This document shows positions 8,082 through 16,231 of a DNA stretch of 64,000 nucleotides, piece after piece. Within the stretch, counting starts at the first letter, position 1. Each line of letters opens with the position of its first letter. Made by a program: the position numbers and the translations under genes. The DNA comes from Bradyrhizobium japonicum USDA 6 (GTDB lineage: Bacteria; Pseudomonadota; Alphaproteobacteria; Rhizobiales; Xanthobacteraceae). Location: contig NC_017249.1 in NCBI RefSeq assembly GCF_000284375.1, forward strand, positions 3,078,001 to 3,142,000, read 5' to 3'. The notes under the pieces are model-generated. The model was given only the letters and a program-made list of their open reading frames with translations, was not told the DNA's origin and ran no database searches.

Positions 8082-9016
8082 TCCGCCTCATGCTGGCCGG
8101 TGCGCTGCTGTTCGGCTCGTTGGAGCTCGCGGCGGCGCAAACCACCTTGCGCGTTGGCGACCAGAAGGGCAACTCGCAGGCCGTGATGGAAGCGGCAGGC
8201 GTGCTCAAGGACGTGCCTTACAAGATCGAATGGAAGGAGTTTCCGGCGGCGGCACCGCTGCTGGAAGCGCTCAGCGCCGGCGCGATCGAGACCGGGCTCG
8301 TGGGCGATGCACCCTTCACCTTCGCCGCCGCTTCCGGCGCGCCGGTGAAGGCGATCGCCGCGATCCGGCAGACCCGTGAGGGACTCGCGATCCTCGTGCC
8401 CGAGAATTCGCCGATCAGGAGCTTCGCCGATCTGCGCGGCAAGAAGATCGCGACCGGTCGCGGCTCGATCGGTCATCAATTGATCCTCGCTGCGCTCGAG
8501 AAGAACGGCTGGAGCGCAAGTGATGTACAGATCGCGTTCCTGGCGCCGTCGGATGCCAAGATCGCCTACACGCAAGGCTCGGTCGATGCCTGGTCGACGT
8601 GGGAGCCCTATGTCAGCCAGGAAGAGGTGCTGTTCAAATCGCGCCGCGTCATCACCTCGGAGGGCCTGACGCCCGGGCTGAGCTTCCAGGTCGCGCGGCC
8701 CGACGCGATCCGCGACAAGCGCGCGGAGCTGACGGACTTCATCCGCCGCCTTACGGCGGCGCGGGCCTGGTCGCTGAGCAACGTCGACAGCTATGCCGCG
8801 ACCTGGGGCAAGCTGATGAACATCCCGACCGCCGTGCCGCAAAACTGGCTGTCGCGCGCAAAGATCCGCATTGCGCCCATCGACGACGGCGTGGTCGCGG
8901 ACGAGCAGGGCACGATCGACCTCTATTTCCGCTGGGGCCTGATCAAGCAGAAGCTCGATGCGGCCGAGATCGTGGATCGCTCTTTTGCCGATGCGATCGC
9001 GAAGGCGGGGCTGTAG
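8078..9016 (+). CDS. Second SsuA-like ABC substrate-binding protein, last gene of the organosulfur operon
   Basis: The 312-residue periplasmic binding protein has a short signal peptide (MIRLMLAGALLFGSLELAAAQ) and then TTLRVGDQKGNSQ. It is a close relative of the protein encoded divergently at 1432-2412 (shared VGDQKG, EFPAAAPLLEAL, GRGSIGHQLILAALEK, DAWSTWEPYVSQ). The start overlaps the SsuD-like stop as ATGA. The operon therefore offers two binding proteins of different subtypes to one permease, with a third across the divergent promoter, which could broaden the range of sulfur compounds imported. Confidence 0.88.
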   Translation: MIRLMLAGALLFGSLELAAAQTTLRVGDQKGNSQAVMEAAGVLKDVPYKIEWKEFPAAAPLLEALSAGAIETGLVGDAPFTFAAASGAPVKAIAAIRQTREGLAILVPENSPIRSFADLRGKKIATGRGSIGHQLILAALEKNGWSASDVQIAFLAPSDAKIAYTQGSVDAWSTWEPYVSQEEVLFKSRRVITSEGLTPGLSFQVARPDAIRDKRAELTDFIRRLTAARAWSLSNVDSYAATWGKLMNIPTAVPQNWLSRAKIRIAPIDDGVVADEQGTIDLYFRWGLIKQKLDAAEIVDRSFADAIAKAGL

Positions 9017-9030
9017 CCACCAGGCACTCG

Positions 9031-9165
9031 CTCTTGTCCCGGACGCGGCGCAGCGTGCAACGCTGCTCCGCAGAGGCGGGACCCATGCCAGAGAGATTGC
9101 TCTCGGAAGATGGGCCCCGGCTCTGCGGCGCGCCACTACGTGATGCGCCGCGTCCGGGGCACGAG
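9031..9165. repeat. Intergenic palindromic repeat (Bradyrhizobium RPE/REP-like)
   Basis: Outer arms at 9031-9052 and 9144-9165 match in inverse orientation at 20 of 22 positions (core CCGGACGCGGCGCA / TGCGCCGCGTCCGG). Inside are further complementary pieces such as GCAGAGGCGGGACCC and GGGCCCCGGCTCTGC. The structure is non-coding and lies just past the end of the organosulfur operon, so as RNA it would fold into a long branched hairpin that could stop transcription or protect the 3' end. Similar blocks are familiar from Bradyrhizobium intergenic regions. Confidence 0.75.
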
Positions 9166-9348
9166 ATCTCACGTGATCTCAAGCGTCCGTGAGATGAGAA
9201 GGACACTTTCCACGCGATGGCTCTTCGCGAAACGTTCTTCTGTATTCTTCGCTCCCGACAACATCCCCATTGCTATTTGCACCGCCTCCCTTGCGGCACG
9301 CTGCGCTCCGTCAAAAATCAGACAGACGACCACATCGGGAGACCGGCC

Positions 9349-10194
9349 ATGGGCCTGCAAGAAACAAAAATCGAATCGCTTCCCTTCGTCACTGCTGAAC
9401 TCAACTACCTCGCGCCGGTTTCCGGCAAGCCGCGCACCTATGCTTTCGATCCGCCGCCGGGCGAGCCCAAGAGCACGTCGTTGCCGGAGCCGCATCAGGT
9501 CCCGATCTTCGATGCGCGCCTGATCGCGGACAATTTCTCGCTCGATCGCGAAGGCTTTGCGCTGGTGCGTCACCCGACGCAGGTGAAGGACTTTTACAAC
9601 GACGAGGAAATCCGCACCGTCTATTATCCCGCCGTCGAGGCGTTCCTGCGCGCGACGCTGAAGGCCGACCGGGTCGTCATCTTCGATCATACCGTGCGCA
9701 GGCGTGTCGAGGGGGCCGCGGATATTCGCGACGGTGGCCCGCGTCAGCCCGCGACGCGTGTCCATGTCGACCAGACCGCCGTCTCCGGCGCTAACCGCGT
9801 GCGCGAGCATCTGCCCGACGAAGCCGATGCGCTTCTGAAAGGTCGTGTGCAGGTGATCAACCTCTGGCGGCCGATCCGCGGACCCCTGCGCGATTCACCG
9901 CTGGCGATGGCCGACGGCACGACCATCGCGCCCGACGATCTCGTCGCCTCCGATCTGATCTATCCCAATCGCCGCGGCGAGACCTATTCGGTGAAATACA
10001 ATCCGAACCACCGCTGGTTCTATTTTCCGGAGATGACGCCGGACGAGGCGCTGCTGCTCAAATGCTATGATTCCGCAACCGACGGCCGGACGCGGTTCGG
10101 GCCGCATACGGCCTTCGTCGATCCGACCACGCCGGCCGATGCGGCGCCGCGCGAAAGCATCGAGGTCCGCACGCTGGTGTTCCATAAACAGTAA
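9349..10194 (+). CDS. CmcJ/NvfI-family oxidoreductase or methyltransferase-like protein
   Basis: This 281-residue protein resembles the CmcJ/NvfI/AsaB family, known from cephamycin biosynthesis and fungal secondary metabolism and widespread as uncharacterised bacterial proteins. Landmarks are ELNYLAPVSGKPRTYAFDPP at the N-terminus, VVIFDHTVRRR, PATRVHVDQT, VINLWRPIRGPLRDSPLAM, and near the end HRWFYFPEMTPDEALLLKCYDS followed by RTRFGPHTAFVDPTTP. The HVD, H-rich and R positions resemble a 2-oxoglutarate/Fe(II)-type site. ATG 9349 follows ATCGGGAGACCGGCC. No biosynthetic neighbours are present, so its substrate is unknown. Confidence 0.8.
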   Translation: MGLQETKIESLPFVTAELNYLAPVSGKPRTYAFDPPPGEPKSTSLPEPHQVPIFDARLIADNFSLDREGFALVRHPTQVKDFYNDEEIRTVYYPAVEAFLRATLKADRVVIFDHTVRRRVEGAADIRDGGPRQPATRVHVDQTAVSGANRVREHLPDEADALLKGRVQVINLWRPIRGPLRDSPLAMADGTTIAPDDLVASDLIYPNRRGETYSVKYNPNHRWFYFPEMTPDEALLLKCYDSATDGRTRFGPHTAFVDPTTPADAAPRESIEVRTLVFHKQ

Positions 10195-10207
10195 CAATGT
10201 GTGATGG

Positions 10208-10231
10208 CACTGCCGGGCGCGCCCGGCAGTG
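10208..10231 (+). terminator. Hairpin terminator after the CmcJ-like gene
   Basis: CACTGCCGGGC and GCCCGGCAGTG form an 11-bp perfect stem with a 2-base centre 14 bases after the stop codon. No long T-run follows, so it may be a rho-dependent or 3'-protecting hairpin. Confidence 0.7.
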
Positions 10232-10236
10232 TTCCT

Positions 10237-10262
10237 GGAACTTACCGGAATAAATCGACGTT
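10237..10262 (+). promoter_or_regulatory. EcfG-type stress promoter upstream of the RlpA-like gene
   Basis: GGAAC at 10237-10241 and CGTT at 10259-10262 are separated by 17 bases, matching the alphaproteobacterial general-stress sigma factor consensus GGAAC-N16/17-CGTT. The GTG start at 10296 lies 33 bases downstream of the -10 box. The preceding terminator isolates this promoter from the gene before it. Confidence 0.6.
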
Positions 10263-10295
10263 TGCAGCGCCGGGCAGGCAACCGGGAGCGGTGCC

Positions 10296-10610
10296 GTGCG
10301 AACGCAGACGACGGTATTTTGCTGTCTAGCCACTTTTTCGCTTTTTGCATTTTCTGCCGCGCAAGCCGAAAGCGGGCTTGCCTCATACTATGGCTACGGA
10401 AAAGCCGGTAAGGGCGGGGAGCTGACCTGCGCTCACCGCACGCGTCCCTTCGGCACCGTGCTGAGGGTGTCCTACAGCGGCCGGTCGATTCAGTGCCGCG
10501 TCAATGACCGCGGCCCCTTCATCCGCGGCCGGATCGTCGATCTCTCGGTGCCGGCGGCCAAAGCGCTCGGCATGATGAGCGCCGGCGTGGTGCGGGTCTC
10601 GGTGGAATAG
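10296..10610 (+). CDS. RlpA-like double-psi beta-barrel secreted protein
   Basis: The 104-residue product has a signal peptide (cleavage near SAAQAE) and a single double-psi beta-barrel domain: SGLASYYGYG, GGELTCAHRTRPFGT, CRVNDRGPFIRGRIVDLS, AAKALGM. RlpA proteins act at the septum as lytic transglycosylases on denuded glycan. This short form lacks the SPOR domain, so septal targeting is not expected. The start is GTG at 10296. An EcfG-like promoter upstream suggests stress-induced expression and a role in envelope maintenance, which is inferred. Confidence 0.85.
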   Translation: MRTQTTVFCCLATFSLFAFSAAQAESGLASYYGYGKAGKGGELTCAHRTRPFGTVLRVSYSGRSIQCRVNDRGPFIRGRIVDLSVPAAKALGMMSAGVVRVSVE

Positions 10611-10660
10611 GCCTGCTGGCGCGCTATAGTGCCGCCCAACGCAAGGGTAAGGGGGGCGCT

Positions 10661-11830
10661 ATGGCCAGGATTCGGGTGGGACTTGTCGGCTGCGGCTTCG
10701 TGTCGGAGCTGCATATGTATGCGTTCCGCCGCGTCTACGGTGTGGATGTCGAGGTCGCGGCGGTCGCGGCGCGCGGCGATCATGTCGTCGAATTCGCCGG
10801 CCGCCACGGGATTCCGCGGGTCTATCGCAGCTTCGCCGAGCTGATCGCGGACCGCGAGCTCGATGTCATCGACATCTGCACCCCGCCCAATCTCCATGCC
10901 GACATGATCGTCGCCAGCATGCAGGCCGGCAAGCACGTGATCTGCGAAAAGCCGTTCGCCGGCTATTTCGGCCGTGCAGGCGACGCGCAGCCGATCGGCA
11001 AGCATGTGCCGAAGGCGCTGATGTATGAGCGGGTGCTGGAGGAGATGGACGCGACCCGCGCCGCGATCGAGCGCACCGGAAAACTCTTCATGTACGCGGA
11101 GGATTGGGTCTACGCGCCCGCGGTGACCAAGACCGCGGAGATCATCAGGGCGACGAAAGACAAGATCCTGTTCATGAAGGGCGAGGAGAGTCATTCCGGC
11201 TCGCACGCCGCGCATGCCGCGCAATGGGCGATGACCGGCGGCGGTTCGCTGATCCGCATGGGCTGCCATCCGCTCTCGGCCGTGCTTTATCTCAAGCAGG
11301 TGGAGGCCAAGGCGCGCGGCGAAACCATCCGCGTCGCCAGCGTCACAGGCGATGTCGGCAACGTTACGGCCGTCCTGAAGCCCGAGGAGCGCTCCTACAT
11401 CAAGGCCAATCCGGTCGATGTCGAAGATTGGGGCACGCTGACGGCGACCTTCTCCGACGGCACCAAGGCGACCGTGTTTTCCGGCGACATGATCATGGGC
11501 GGCGTGCGCAATCTGATCGAAACCTACACCTCCGGCGGTTCGCTGTTCGCCAACATCACCCCGAACACGCATCTGATGAGCTACCAGACCAGCGAGGAGA
11601 AGCTCGCCAGCGTCTACATCACCGAGAAGGTCGACCGCAAAACCGGCTGGCAATATGTCTGCCTCGAGGAGGAGTGGACGCGCGGCTATCTCCAGGAGAT
11701 CCAGGATTTCATGGAATGCGCCACAAGCGGACGGCAGCCGCTGTCGGACCTGGCGCTGGCGTATGAGACGATCAAGGTGAACTACGCGGGCTACTGGGCC
11801 GCGGAGGAGGGACGGCGGGTGGTGTTGTAG
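10661..11830 (+). CDS. Gfo/Idh/MocA family NAD(P)-dependent oxidoreductase
   Basis: This 389-residue dehydrogenase has an N-terminal Rossmann fold (VGLVGCGFVSELH), the IDICTPPNLHADM strand, and the family EKP motif in ICEKPFAGYFG. The C-terminal sheet domain carries a histidine pair (GCHPLSAVLYL). Relatives oxidise sugars, inositols or related alcohols. The EKP motif is followed by about 18 extra residues (GRAGDAQPIGKHVPK) absent from typical members. ATG 10661 follows GGGGGGCGCT. The gene stands alone between the RlpA-like gene and an insertion sequence, so its substrate cannot be deduced. Confidence 0.9.
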   Translation: MARIRVGLVGCGFVSELHMYAFRRVYGVDVEVAAVAARGDHVVEFAGRHGIPRVYRSFAELIADRELDVIDICTPPNLHADMIVASMQAGKHVICEKPFAGYFGRAGDAQPIGKHVPKALMYERVLEEMDATRAAIERTGKLFMYAEDWVYAPAVTKTAEIIRATKDKILFMKGEESHSGSHAAHAAQWAMTGGGSLIRMGCHPLSAVLYLKQVEAKARGETIRVASVTGDVGNVTAVLKPEERSYIKANPVDVEDWGTLTATFSDGTKATVFSGDMIMGGVRNLIETYTSGGSLFANITPNTHLMSYQTSEEKLASVYITEKVDRKTGWQYVCLEEEWTRGYLQEIQDFMECATSGRQPLSDLALAYETIKVNYAGYWAAEEGRRVVL

Positions 11831-11878
11831 GGCCGCTGAAGAGACCGCAGGCGCGCTGCCATCCCTTCTCCCCTTGTG

Positions 11879-13000
11879 GGCCTGTTGCGTTATCAGCTCT
11901 TGAGGCTGAAGACGTCAGGAACGAAGGCCTTGGTCCCGGCAATTGCCTGCCAAGATCTGTAGTTGTCGCCCTCGGAGGGTGGCTCACGCGGCGATTGTGG
12001 CCCACCGCCTCATGTTGAAGGCGATCGCGGCGAGCACGACTTGCCCGGTCGCCTTGATCAGACCGACGTAGCGGATGCAGGTCAGCCGCATGCGGCGTTT
12101 GAGAGTAGCGAAGGTGGTCTCGACCTGGGCTCGGCGGCGCGCGATGAGGAGGTTGTAGCGTTTGAGCCTGGGCGGCAGTTCCGGATGATGTCTGTTGGGC
12201 CGACGAGCGATGCGGGGTTTCTTGCCCTCCGCCTTCAGCCGGGCCCGTCGGGCATGGGTGTCGTAAGCCGCATCGGCCCACACCGCAGCTTCATCGCCCC
12301 GGATCAAAGCGTCCGCAGGTGTCGTATCGTTGACGTTAGCGGGTGTGGTCAGCACCGCGCGGATCAAGCCGGATCCTTCGTCCACACCCACATGGGCCTT
12401 GTAACCGAAGGTCGAGCCGCTTTTGCCCTGCCGTTTGGCAAACCGGGCATCAGGGTCGTTTGAGGGGCGATCCTCCTTGGGCGGAGCCGAGACTGCCTGG
12501 ATCAAGGTCGCATCCAGCATCGTGCCGCGCTTGAGGATCACGCCAGCATTCTCAAGCTGACGATCCAATTCGCCAAACAGCTTCTCCAGCAGGCCCTGTT
12601 CAACGAGCTGGTTCCGGAAGCGGTTCAGGACCGTGTGGTCGGGCGTCGCATCCTCAAGGCTCAAACCGACGAAGCGCTTGAACGACAACCGGTCGCCCAG
12701 CGCTTCCTCGAGTTCGCGCTCCGAAAGACCATACAGCGACTGCAACAGCACAGCACGAAACAGCACCAACACCGGATAGCCTGGTCGACCGGGGCTCCCT
12801 TCATCCCGCAAATGGCCGATCAGCTTCTCGAACCGGTACCACTTGACCAGGCCAGCCAGCCGATCCAGCGCCGCATTGGCGCCGGCCCCCTTCGGCATCA
12901 GCGCTTCCACAAAGCTCGGCTGTCCCGTCCGCTTGACCGCCATCGCTACCCTCCAAGGCTTTGCCCTAGGGAATCACAATTGACGAATTACGCAACAGCC
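11879..13000 (-). mobile_element. IS5-family insertion sequence, about 1.1 kb
   Basis: The element carries one intact transposase gene and has matching ends: GGCCTGTTGCGTTAT inward from the left and GGGCTGTTGCGTAAT inward from the right (on the opposite strand). The exact boundary is uncertain by a few bases because the flanking host hairpin is itself an inverted repeat that merges with the terminal repeats. A target duplication cannot be separated from that palindrome by eye. The intact gene and ends suggest recent insertion. Confidence 0.82.
11984..12943 (-). CDS. IS5-family transposase, apparently intact
   Basis: The 319-residue DDE transposase starts at MAVKRTGQPSF and carries a DUF772-type N-terminal domain (PVLVLFRAVLLQSLYGLSERELEEAL). 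The catalytic triad is D144 (TMLDATL), D224 (WADAAYD) and E275 in the YREK-like block RRRAQVETTFATLKRRM. There is no interruption, so the enzyme is probably functional. It is the only cargo of the element. Confidence 0.93.
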   Translation of the reverse strand: MAVKRTGQPSFVEALMPKGAGANAALDRLAGLVKWYRFEKLIGHLRDEGSPGRPGYPVLVLFRAVLLQSLYGLSERELEEALGDRLSFKRFVGLSLEDATPDHTVLNRFRNQLVEQGLLEKLFGELDRQLENAGVILKRGTMLDATLIQAVSAPPKEDRPSNDPDARFAKRQGKSGSTFGYKAHVGVDEGSGLIRAVLTTPANVNDTTPADALIRGDEAAVWADAAYDTHARRARLKAEGKKPRIARRPNRHHPELPPRLKRYNLLIARRRAQVETTFATLKRRMRLTCIRYVGLIKATGQVVLAAIAFNMRRWATIAA

Positions 13001-13037
13001 CCACAAGGGGAGAGGGGAAGAGACCGTCCGCATCACC

Positions 13038-14348
13038 TCACGCCCCGTAGGTCGAACCCTTTGGCAGCGGAAACACCGGGTCCTGCGTGCGGATGTTCGT
13101 CGGCCACACCACCGAGATGTGCTCGCCGGCGTTCTGCATCACCACCGGTGTCGAGCGCTCGTTCTGGCCTGACATCGGCGTGCCCGGCGGGAAGAACTTG
13201 ACGCCGTAGCCCTGGATGGTGCCGCCGGCGGGAATGTCGACGTCGAGCGCGGCCTTGCGGATGGCCTCGGGATCGAAGCTGCCGTATTTCTCCTTGGCGA
13301 CCGGCAGCACGTTGTTGAGCAGCAGCCAGGTCTGGTTGAAGCCCATCGAGCAGTGTGGCGGCACTTCGGTCGCGCCGGTCTTGGCCTTGTAGCGCGTGAC
13401 CATGGCGTTGGTCAGATCGCCGATGCCCGGTGCGAGCTTTGCGGGATCGAGCAATTGCGCCGGCACCGGATCGATGTTGCAGAAATTGTCGATGTCGGCG
13501 CCGAAGGTCGCGCGCAGCTTGTCGAGCTGGCTGTAGCCGGCGCCGGCGCCGAACAGCATCTTGAAGCGCAATCCGCTCTCGCGCGCCTGGCGCAGGAACA
13601 GGGTGATGTCGGGGTTGTAACCGGCATGCGAGATCACGTCGGCCTTGGCGCGCTTGATTTTCGTGACGAGCACCGAGAGGTCGGGCGCCGAGGCGGAGTA
13701 GCCTTCGCGCAGCACCACCTGGATGCCGGCCTGCTTGGCGTAGGCCTCGTCGGCCGCCGCGACGCCGACGCCATATGGGCCGTCCTCGTGGATCAGCGCG
13801 ACCTTGACGTCCTTCGGATCCATGCCGAGCTTGCCTTGCGCATGCTCGGCGAGGAAGCTCGCGAAGGCCTGGCCATACTGGTCGGAATGGATCTGCGCGC
13901 GAAACACGTATTGCAGGTTCTTGTCCTTGAACACGGCGGTCGAGACCGCGGTCGTGATCCAGAGGATCTTCTTCTGCTGCTCGACCTTGGCCGCGAGTGG
14001 CACCGCATGCGAGCTCGCATAGACGCCGTTGAGGATGTCGATCTTTTCCTGACTGATCAGGCGTTCGGCCTCGTTGATCGCAACGTCGGGTTTGCTCTGG
14101 GAATCCGCGGCGACCGGAACAATCTTGGTCTTGCCGCCGACACCGCCCTTTTCGTTGACGAGATCGATCGCGATCTGCGCGCCGATTGACGAGGCGACCG
14201 AGCCGCCGGCGGCGAAGGGGCCGGTGAGGTCGTAGATCAGGCCGATGCGCAAATTCTCGGCCTGCGCCTGGGCCCGGGTCCAATCAAGGCTGAGTGCGGC
14301 GGCGGCAGCCGCCGAGCTCTTCAGCAACTGCCTGCGTGAAGTCGGCAT
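13038..14348 (-). CDS. ABC transporter substrate-binding protein, branched-chain-amino-acid (LivK/Peripla_BP_6) type
   Basis: The 436-residue protein has a Tat-like leader (TSRRQLLKSSAAAAAALSL) and a type-I periplasmic fold: NLRIGLIYDLTGPFAAGG, then AERLISQEKIDILNGVYASS and DVKVALIHEDGPYGVG. The ligand could be an amino acid, amide or other small polar compound. ATG 14348 is preceded by GGGAGGAAAGG, a strong ribosome-binding site. No permease or ATPase adjoins it; the Liv-type genes at 24.5-27.8 kb are the nearest of this class. It is convergent with the oxidoreductase gene across the insertion sequence. Confidence 0.88.
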   Translation of the reverse strand: MPTSRRQLLKSSAAAAAALSLDWTRAQAQAENLRIGLIYDLTGPFAAGGSVASSIGAQIAIDLVNEKGGVGGKTKIVPVAADSQSKPDVAINEAERLISQEKIDILNGVYASSHAVPLAAKVEQQKKILWITTAVSTAVFKDKNLQYVFRAQIHSDQYGQAFASFLAEHAQGKLGMDPKDVKVALIHEDGPYGVGVAAADEAYAKQAGIQVVLREGYSASAPDLSVLVTKIKRAKADVISHAGYNPDITLFLRQARESGLRFKMLFGAGAGYSQLDKLRATFGADIDNFCNIDPVPAQLLDPAKLAPGIGDLTNAMVTRYKAKTGATEVPPHCSMGFNQTWLLLNNVLPVAKEKYGSFDPEAIRKAALDVDIPAGGTIQGYGVKFFPPGTPMSGQNERSTPVVMQNAGEHISVVWPTNIRTQDPVFPLPKGSTYGA

Positions 14349-14511
14349 CCTTTCCTCCCTCAAAACCCGTCGGTTGATTGGTCTTGTTATTTTTTGCGAA
14401 GTATTTGGAGGGTGCGTGTGAAAGTCAACATGCAGCGCACCAGACAATTCGCAGCCGGCCGCGCGGCGAGGATGGCACGAGCCGGCACTGCACCATCGTA
14501 CGCCTGACGGA

Positions 14512-15900
14512 TCAGAGAAACGGCGATGCCAGGGCCGGAGTTTCGACCAGCGCGTGAGCGGCATACTCGAGCGCAGATCTAATCTGTGCTCGAGTGGAAG
14601 GGCCGCAGATGCATACTCTGATGGCCTCGGGGGGCGGATCACTCACGACAAAGGCGTCACTTGCGACCACGCCGATGCCGGTCTGCCGCATATGCTCCAC
14701 GAAAGCCGAGCGCCTCCAGGGCGTGGGCAGCGCGACCCACAGGTTGAAGCTGAGAGGATCGCCACGGTAGGACCCCTTGGGCAGGATTTCGGCCGCGAGC
14801 TTCTGCCGCGCCGAGGTCTCGGCGCGGATGAACCGCAACATCGTGTCCGCGGTGCCGTCTTCGATCCAGCGCGTCGCGATCGCCACGGTGAGGGGGGATG
14901 CCATCACCGTCGCCGAGCGGAGCGCCGAGGCAAACGGCCAGGCCGAGCGCGTATCGGGCACGACGACATAGGCCGTGCGCAAGCCTGCTCCGATGCATTT
15001 CGCCAGTCCCGCGACGTGCCAGGTCAGATCGGGCGCGATGGCAGCGAAGGGCGCGTGGCCGTGGCCGTGCTCGGGAATGAAGCCATAGGCATCGTCCTCG
15101 ATGATCGGCAGCTTGAAGCGTCGTGCGATCGCAACGATCTCTCGCCGTCGAGAGTCCGGAATCGTCAGGGTCGTCGGATTCTGCAGCGTCGGATTGAGGT
15201 AGATGGCCTTGGGCTTCAGCTTCTTGCAGGAATCGGTCAGCGCCTGCGGCTCAATGCCGTCGTCATCCATCGGCAAGCCGACGAGGGTGATGCCGAGCTG
15301 CGCGGCGATGGACCTGATCCCGGGATAGGTGATGGCCTCGCACAGCACCACCTCGCCTGCCTTCGCAAGGATAGAGAGGATGCCGAGCAGCGCCGGATGG
15401 GCCCCCGGCGAGACAAAGATGCGGCTTTGTGCCGGCACCAGCGCACGGCGGCCGAGCCAGCTCGACGCAGCATCCTTGTCGGCCTGCGTGCCGCCAAAGC
15501 CCTGGTAGCGCAGCAGTGGAACAATGTCGCGCATCACAAGCTCGGCGCCTGCCTGCATGCGCTCGATCAACTCGGGATCATCAGGCTCGGGCGGCAGGTT
15601 CATCGACAGGTCGACGGGGCGAGGCGGAAAGATCGCTGCTGAGCGCCGCGGCCGCGGCTTGTCGCGAACGAAGGTTCCCTGTCCGACCTTGGATTCAATC
15701 AGGCCGCGCTTCCGGGCTTCGACATAGCCGCGCGCGACGGTGGTGAAATCGACATCGAGCCGCTTGGCCAGCTTCCGCTGTGGCGGCAGGCGGTCGCCGA
15801 TCACAAGCCGTCCCGCGGCGATATCGTCGGCAATTGCGTCTGCGATGGCGAGATAGCGCGGCTTGTCGCTGTTCGAGAGATCGGGTCGCCAGTCGGCCAT
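14512..15900 (-). CDS. MocR-family transcriptional regulator (GntR HTH fused to aminotransferase fold)
   Basis: The 462-residue protein starts with a winged-helix domain of the GntR family (residues 14-78, RYLAIADAIADDIAAGRLV and FTTVARGYVEARKRGLI). A fold-type-I PLP domain follows, with the substrate-loop asparagines (YLNPTLQNPTT), D269/D270 (IIEDDAYG) and the Schiff-base lysine K301 (HVAGLAKCIGAGLRTAY). MocR proteins use PLP or an adduct as effector and usually control a neighbouring gene set. It is transcribed divergently from the Nit1C-type cluster, with a repeated 20-bp element in between, so it is the obvious candidate regulator. Confidence 0.92.
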   Translation of the reverse strand: MADWRPDLSNSDKPRYLAIADAIADDIAAGRLVIGDRLPPQRKLAKRLDVDFTTVARGYVEARKRGLIESKVGQGTFVRDKPRPRRSAAIFPPRPVDLSMNLPPEPDDPELIERMQAGAELVMRDIVPLLRYQGFGGTQADKDAASSWLGRRALVPAQSRIFVSPGAHPALLGILSILAKAGEVVLCEAITYPGIRSIAAQLGITLVGLPMDDDGIEPQALTDSCKKLKPKAIYLNPTLQNPTTLTIPDSRRREIVAIARRFKLPIIEDDAYGFIPEHGHGHAPFAAIAPDLTWHVAGLAKCIGAGLRTAYVVVPDTRSAWPFASALRSATVMASPLTVAIATRWIEDGTADTMLRFIRAETSARQKLAAEILPKGSYRGDPLSFNLWVALPTPWRRSAFVEHMRQTGIGVVASDAFVVSDPPPEAIRVCICGPSTRAQIRSALEYAAHALVETPALASPFL

Positions 15901-15926
15901 AGCTCAGTTCCGGTAAGTTACGTCAG

Positions 15927-16136
15927 CATAATTGACTGTATATTGTTGCAAACGTCGAAGCAATTGTATCGCGTATTTTTGGCTGCTTGAGGAGGCGGTT
16001 CGTCTGAGCGCATTGCACACCGATCGGGCGCGCTGCCCAGCATTTTTCAGGCACTATTTTTCAGGCACAACGCAAGCATATCCAAATCCAGTCAGGTCTC
16101 CATTCAACATTGAATGCATAATTGAATGTAAATTGT
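15927..16136. promoter_or_regulatory. Two direct copies of a 20-bp element between the MocR gene and the nit cluster
   Basis: CATAATTGACTGTATATTGT (15927-15946) and CATAATTGAATGTAAATTGT (16117-16136) agree at 18 of 20 positions and are in the same orientation. The first is 27 bp upstream of the MocR start, the second about 95 bp upstream of the first nit gene. The second copy is preceded by another ATTGAATG (16109-16116), giving a 12-bp-spaced tandem, and by ATTCAA-CA-TTGAAT (16102-16115). Direct repeats are the usual recognition form for MocR dimers. The AT-rich composition contrasts with the surrounding coding DNA. Confidence 0.6.
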
Positions 16137-16231
16137 ATGGTTTGATGATTTGTCGTGCAGAAGGCTGCTTGGCACATTGATTGCAAAACCTGATCCCGAT
16201 CCGGGAGGCCGGACGTGAACAGGAGGTGTCT

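Larger units (their letters stand above)
11862..13018. repeat. Hairpin split by an insertion sequence
   Basis: The arm TCCCTTCTCCCCTTGTGGG at 11862-11880 matches the inverse of 13000-13018 at 18 of 19 positions. Brought together, these arms would form a strong hairpin between the convergent genes ending at 11830 and 13038. The IS5-family element lies exactly between them, so it seems to have inserted into the loop. Confidence 0.65.

Noticed and set aside
16181..16231. Longer start of the Sll0783-type gene
   Set aside because: The extra 17 residues are not protein-like, and AGGAGGTG sits right before ATG 16232.
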